Positions 61,388-64,000 of a stretch of 64,000 nt of DNA are shown here, piece by piece. The stretch comes from Chloroflexota bacterium. Lineage in GTDB: Bacteria > Chloroflexota > Anaerolineae > Caldilineales > Caldilineaceae. The translations under genes and the position numbers were made by a program. The notes beneath the pieces were generated by a model. It saw only the letters and a list, made by a program, of their open reading frames with translations. It did no database searches and was not told the DNA's origin. Location: the NCBI GenBank assembly GCA_003451595.1, contig DMDA01000064.1, positions 1 through 64,000 of the forward strand. Reading direction: 5' to 3'. The first letter of the stretch is position 1. Each line of letters begins with the position of its first letter.

Positions 61388-62386
61388 ATGAAACGTCCAA
61401 TCGTCATCCTATCGCTGCTTGTCATGCTCTCGATCCTGACCGGTTGCGCCGCTGTATCAACGCCAGCCACCGCGCCCGAGACAACTGCATTGCGCCCTGT
61501 GCGCATTGGCACTCAGCCGTGGATCGGCTACGGCCCGTGGTGGATCGCTCAGGAGCAGGGCATCTTTACAAAATATGGCATTGAGGCCGAATTGATCGAC
61601 TTCGTCACTGACACTGAGGTGAACGCCGCCTTCGCTTCTGGCAACATGGATGTCGCCAACGTCGCAACACACACGGCGCTCAAACTCTATGCCAATGGCG
61701 TCGATCTCAAGATCGTGCTGCTGGAAGATGTCTCCAACGCCGCGGATGCGATCATTGCGCCCTCGGCGATTGCATCGATCAACGACTTGGCCGGCAAGAC
61801 AGTGGCCTATGAAGAAGGTTCGACCAGCGACCTGCTATTGCACTACGCCCTTGCCGAAAACAACATGCAGATCGAGGACATCGTCGCGGCCCCCATGCCC
61901 GCTGCCGACGCCGGTGCAGCGCTGATCGCCGGGCAGGTCGATGCCGCCGTCACCTACGAGCCATACATCTCCGAGGCAATTAACCAGAACAGCGACATTC
62001 AGGCGCTCTACACTGCAGCGGAACGGCCAGGCTTGATCTCCGACGTGCTGGCCGCGCGCACTCAATTTGCCGAAGAGAACCCCGACGTAATGCGCAACCT
62101 GCTCAAGGTGTGGGATGAGGCCGTGACCTTCCTGCGCGAGAACCCGGAAGCCGGCCGCGCCATCATTGCCAAAGCAGTGGGCAGCGCCCCAGAAGAATTG
62201 ACGACCGCCTTTGAAGGCGTCGCCTTCTATGATCTGGCAGAGAATCAACAGTTTCTGGCCTTCGACAAGGCCAACGCTGCGGCTGTCTTTAACGACGTTC
62301 AAACAGTGGCGCTCGCCATTGGCCTGATTGACCAGCCGATCGATCTGACGAGCGTGGTCGATCCGAACTACTTGATGACGGAATGA
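61388..62386 (+). CDS. SsuA/TauA/NitT-type ABC transporter substrate-binding lipoprotein
   Basis: The 332-residue protein starts after CAGGAGG and has lipobox LTGC near residue 19. The body matches the nitrate/sulfonate/taurine/thiamine-precursor binding family: VRIGTQPWIGYGPWWIAQEQGIF, ALKLYANGVDLKIVLLED and DAAVTYEPYISEAI. Ligand not readable; members bind sulfonates, nitrate, pyrimidine precursors or aromatic acids. Coupled to the permease gene by an ATGA overlap. Confidence 0.9.
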   Translation: MKRPIVILSLLVMLSILTGCAAVSTPATAPETTALRPVRIGTQPWIGYGPWWIAQEQGIFTKYGIEAELIDFVTDTEVNAAFASGNMDVANVATHTALKLYANGVDLKIVLLEDVSNAADAIIAPSAIASINDLAGKTVAYEEGSTSDLLLHYALAENNMQIEDIVAAPMPAADAGAALIAGQVDAAVTYEPYISEAINQNSDIQALYTAAERPGLISDVLAARTQFAEENPDVMRNLLKVWDEAVTFLRENPEAGRAIIAKAVGSAPEELTTAFEGVAFYDLAENQQFLAFDKANAAAVFNDVQTVALAIGLIDQPIDLTSVVDPNYLMTE

Positions 62387-63234
62387 CCACCCCGCCTGCC
62401 AGTCAACCATCACCTGGCGACGCAGTGGCGCGTCGTCAGGTGAAGACGCGGCTTCTCGCCCTGCGCGCCGACATCCCGCGCCGCTGGTACGTTGGCGCAG
62501 GCGTTGGCTTCGTGGCGCTCTTTCTCTTTGCGTGGGCAGCGGCGACCTGGCTGCAGTGGGTCTCGCCTATCTTCCTCCCCACCCCCAACGCTGTCTTGAC
62601 CGAGCTACAAGATCAGGCAGCAAGCGGGGTGCTCTGGCAGGACCTCTGGGCCAGCACCTACCGCATCATGGTCGGCTGGGTGATCTCGACGGTGCTGGCG
62701 CTGCCAATCGGTGTGCTGATGGGCAATTTTCGCTTCTTCGAGGGGCTGCTGGAGCCATTCATCGATCTGGTGCGCTATATGCCCGCAGTTGCATTCGTAC
62801 CGCTGACGATCCTATGGCTGGGCGTCGGCGACACGCAGAAGTTCGCCATCCTCTTCATCGGCGTCTTCTTTCAGCAAGTATTGCTGATCATGGACAATGT
62901 CAAGACAGTGCCGCACGACATGATCCAGGTGAGCTACACCTTCGGCCTTTCGCGCGGCGAGATTCTGCGCAGCGTGATCCTGCCAGCGGCGATGCCCGGC
63001 ATCTGGGACACCTTCCGCATCACCGTTGGTTGGGCGTGGACGTATCTGGTCGTGGCCGAACTGGTGGCGGCGAACGTGGGGCTGGGCTACCGCATCATGC
63101 GCGCCCAGCGCTTCCTGGAGACCGACCAAATCATTCTCGGCATTCTGATCATCGGGCTGTTGGGGTTGCTCACCGACTACCTGTTCAAGTGGTCGTACCG
63201 CCGGCTCTTTCCGTGGGCGCTGCAAAGCCGGTAA
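62383..63234 (+). CDS. SsuC/TauC-type ABC transporter permease
   Basis: The 283-residue protein has six membrane helices and the EAA-like loop QVSYTFGLSRGEILRSVILPAAMPGIWDTFRI. FIDLVRYMPAVAFVPLTILWLGVG is the family hallmark. It forms the channel of the importer with the flanking genes. Confidence 0.92.
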   Translation: MTTPPASQPSPGDAVARRQVKTRLLALRADIPRRWYVGAGVGFVALFLFAWAAATWLQWVSPIFLPTPNAVLTELQDQAASGVLWQDLWASTYRIMVGWVISTVLALPIGVLMGNFRFFEGLLEPFIDLVRYMPAVAFVPLTILWLGVGDTQKFAILFIGVFFQQVLLIMDNVKTVPHDMIQVSYTFGLSRGEILRSVILPAAMPGIWDTFRITVGWAWTYLVVAELVAANVGLGYRIMRAQRFLETDQIILGILIIGLLGLLTDYLFKWSYRRLFPWALQSR

Positions 63235-63243
63235 CATCAATCG

Positions 63244-63313
63244 AACCACAGATTGCGCAGATTACGCAGAGAGTTTCACAAGATTTTCTGCGTAATCTGC
63301 GCAATCTGCGGAT
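63244..63313. repeat. 70-nt hairpin element, copy 2
   Basis: Arms of 27 nt (63244-63270 and 63287-63313) with two mismatches around a 16-nt loop that shares TCACAAG with the complement of copy 1. It sits between permease and ATPase genes of the same importer. Confidence 0.9.
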
Positions 63314-63334
63314 CAAAACTCCTGGTGATTGCGC

Positions 63335-64000
<666 letters not shown>

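Overview
The window reads as chromosomal DNA of a moderately GC-rich bacterium, most likely a Chloroflexota member of the Caldilinea/Anaerolineae type. This is inferred from gene content: many lipoprotein sugar-binding ABC importers, a transcobalamin-like/ECF vitamin B12 cassette, a DUF6909-like protein, a radical SAM/HhH protein behind a Gram-positive-type LexA box, and near-consensus sigma-70 promoters, some of them leaderless. No rRNA or tRNA gene and no CRISPR array was seen. Coding density is high, and most genes lie in head-to-tail runs with ATGA overlaps.

Layout. 0.2-8.8 kb: a two-gene unit (1217 aa unknown plus 1658 aa DEAD/DEAH helicase with zinc clusters and a DUF1998-like C-terminus) that resembles a Druantia type III phage-defence locus. 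9.0-9.4 kb: a decayed vapBC toxin-antitoxin pair, with a frameshifted antitoxin and a toxin lacking its core. 9.6-11.4 kb: a Fur/Zur-family regulator, a consensus promoter with a perfect Fur-type palindrome, and a ZnuA-like zinc-binding lipoprotein. 11.4-18.2 kb: promoter, cobalamin riboswitch and terminator, followed by two secreted transcobalamin/DUF4430-like proteins, ECF S, T and fused AA' subunits and a PduO-type adenosyltransferase, so one B12 capture, import and activation operon. 18.3-19.1 kb: a Uma2-type nuclease-fold protein.

19.2-24.7 kb (minus strand): a sugar ABC importer, a NamZ-type N-acetylmuramidase and a NagR/DasR-like GntR regulator with dre-like sites at its own promoter. 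24.9-37.2 kb: a VOC protein, then a long operon with a near-consensus promoter encoding three cupin/isomerase proteins (cupin PGI, cupin PMI, large ManA-like), a GlcNAc-type kinase, a GH2 beta-mannosidase-like enzyme, a six-hairpin glycosidase-like protein and a second ABC importer. This suggests use of a mannose/GlcNAc-containing glycan. 37.3-48.4 kb: housekeeping and membrane genes (GlsB, LspA, DUF6909-like, SirB1-like, two PlsC paralogues, aldo/keto reductase, Dtd, an SOS-boxed radical SAM protein, an alpha/beta hydrolase).

48.0-54.3 kb: a MarR-controlled heterodimeric ABC exporter, a methyltransferase and an MFS transporter. 54.4-58.7 kb: an LysM/M23 peptidase divergent from trpC, separated by a 13-bp tandem repeat; an aromatic amino acid decarboxylase sits between trpC and trpF. 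58.7-61.1 kb: a zinc-ribbon membrane protein and two secreted proteins. 61.4-64.0 kb: an SsuA/TauA-type ABC importer whose ATPase runs off the right edge.

Small repeats recur through the window: a 70-nt hairpin element (two copies, opposite orientation), a 31-nt hairpin (two copies), a GATTAGGAGATTA-type repeat (one intergenic copy and a similar one in frame inside the ECF ATPase) and a 133-bp segment bounded by perfect 14-bp inverted repeats. All functions are read from motifs and context only; no database search was possible.
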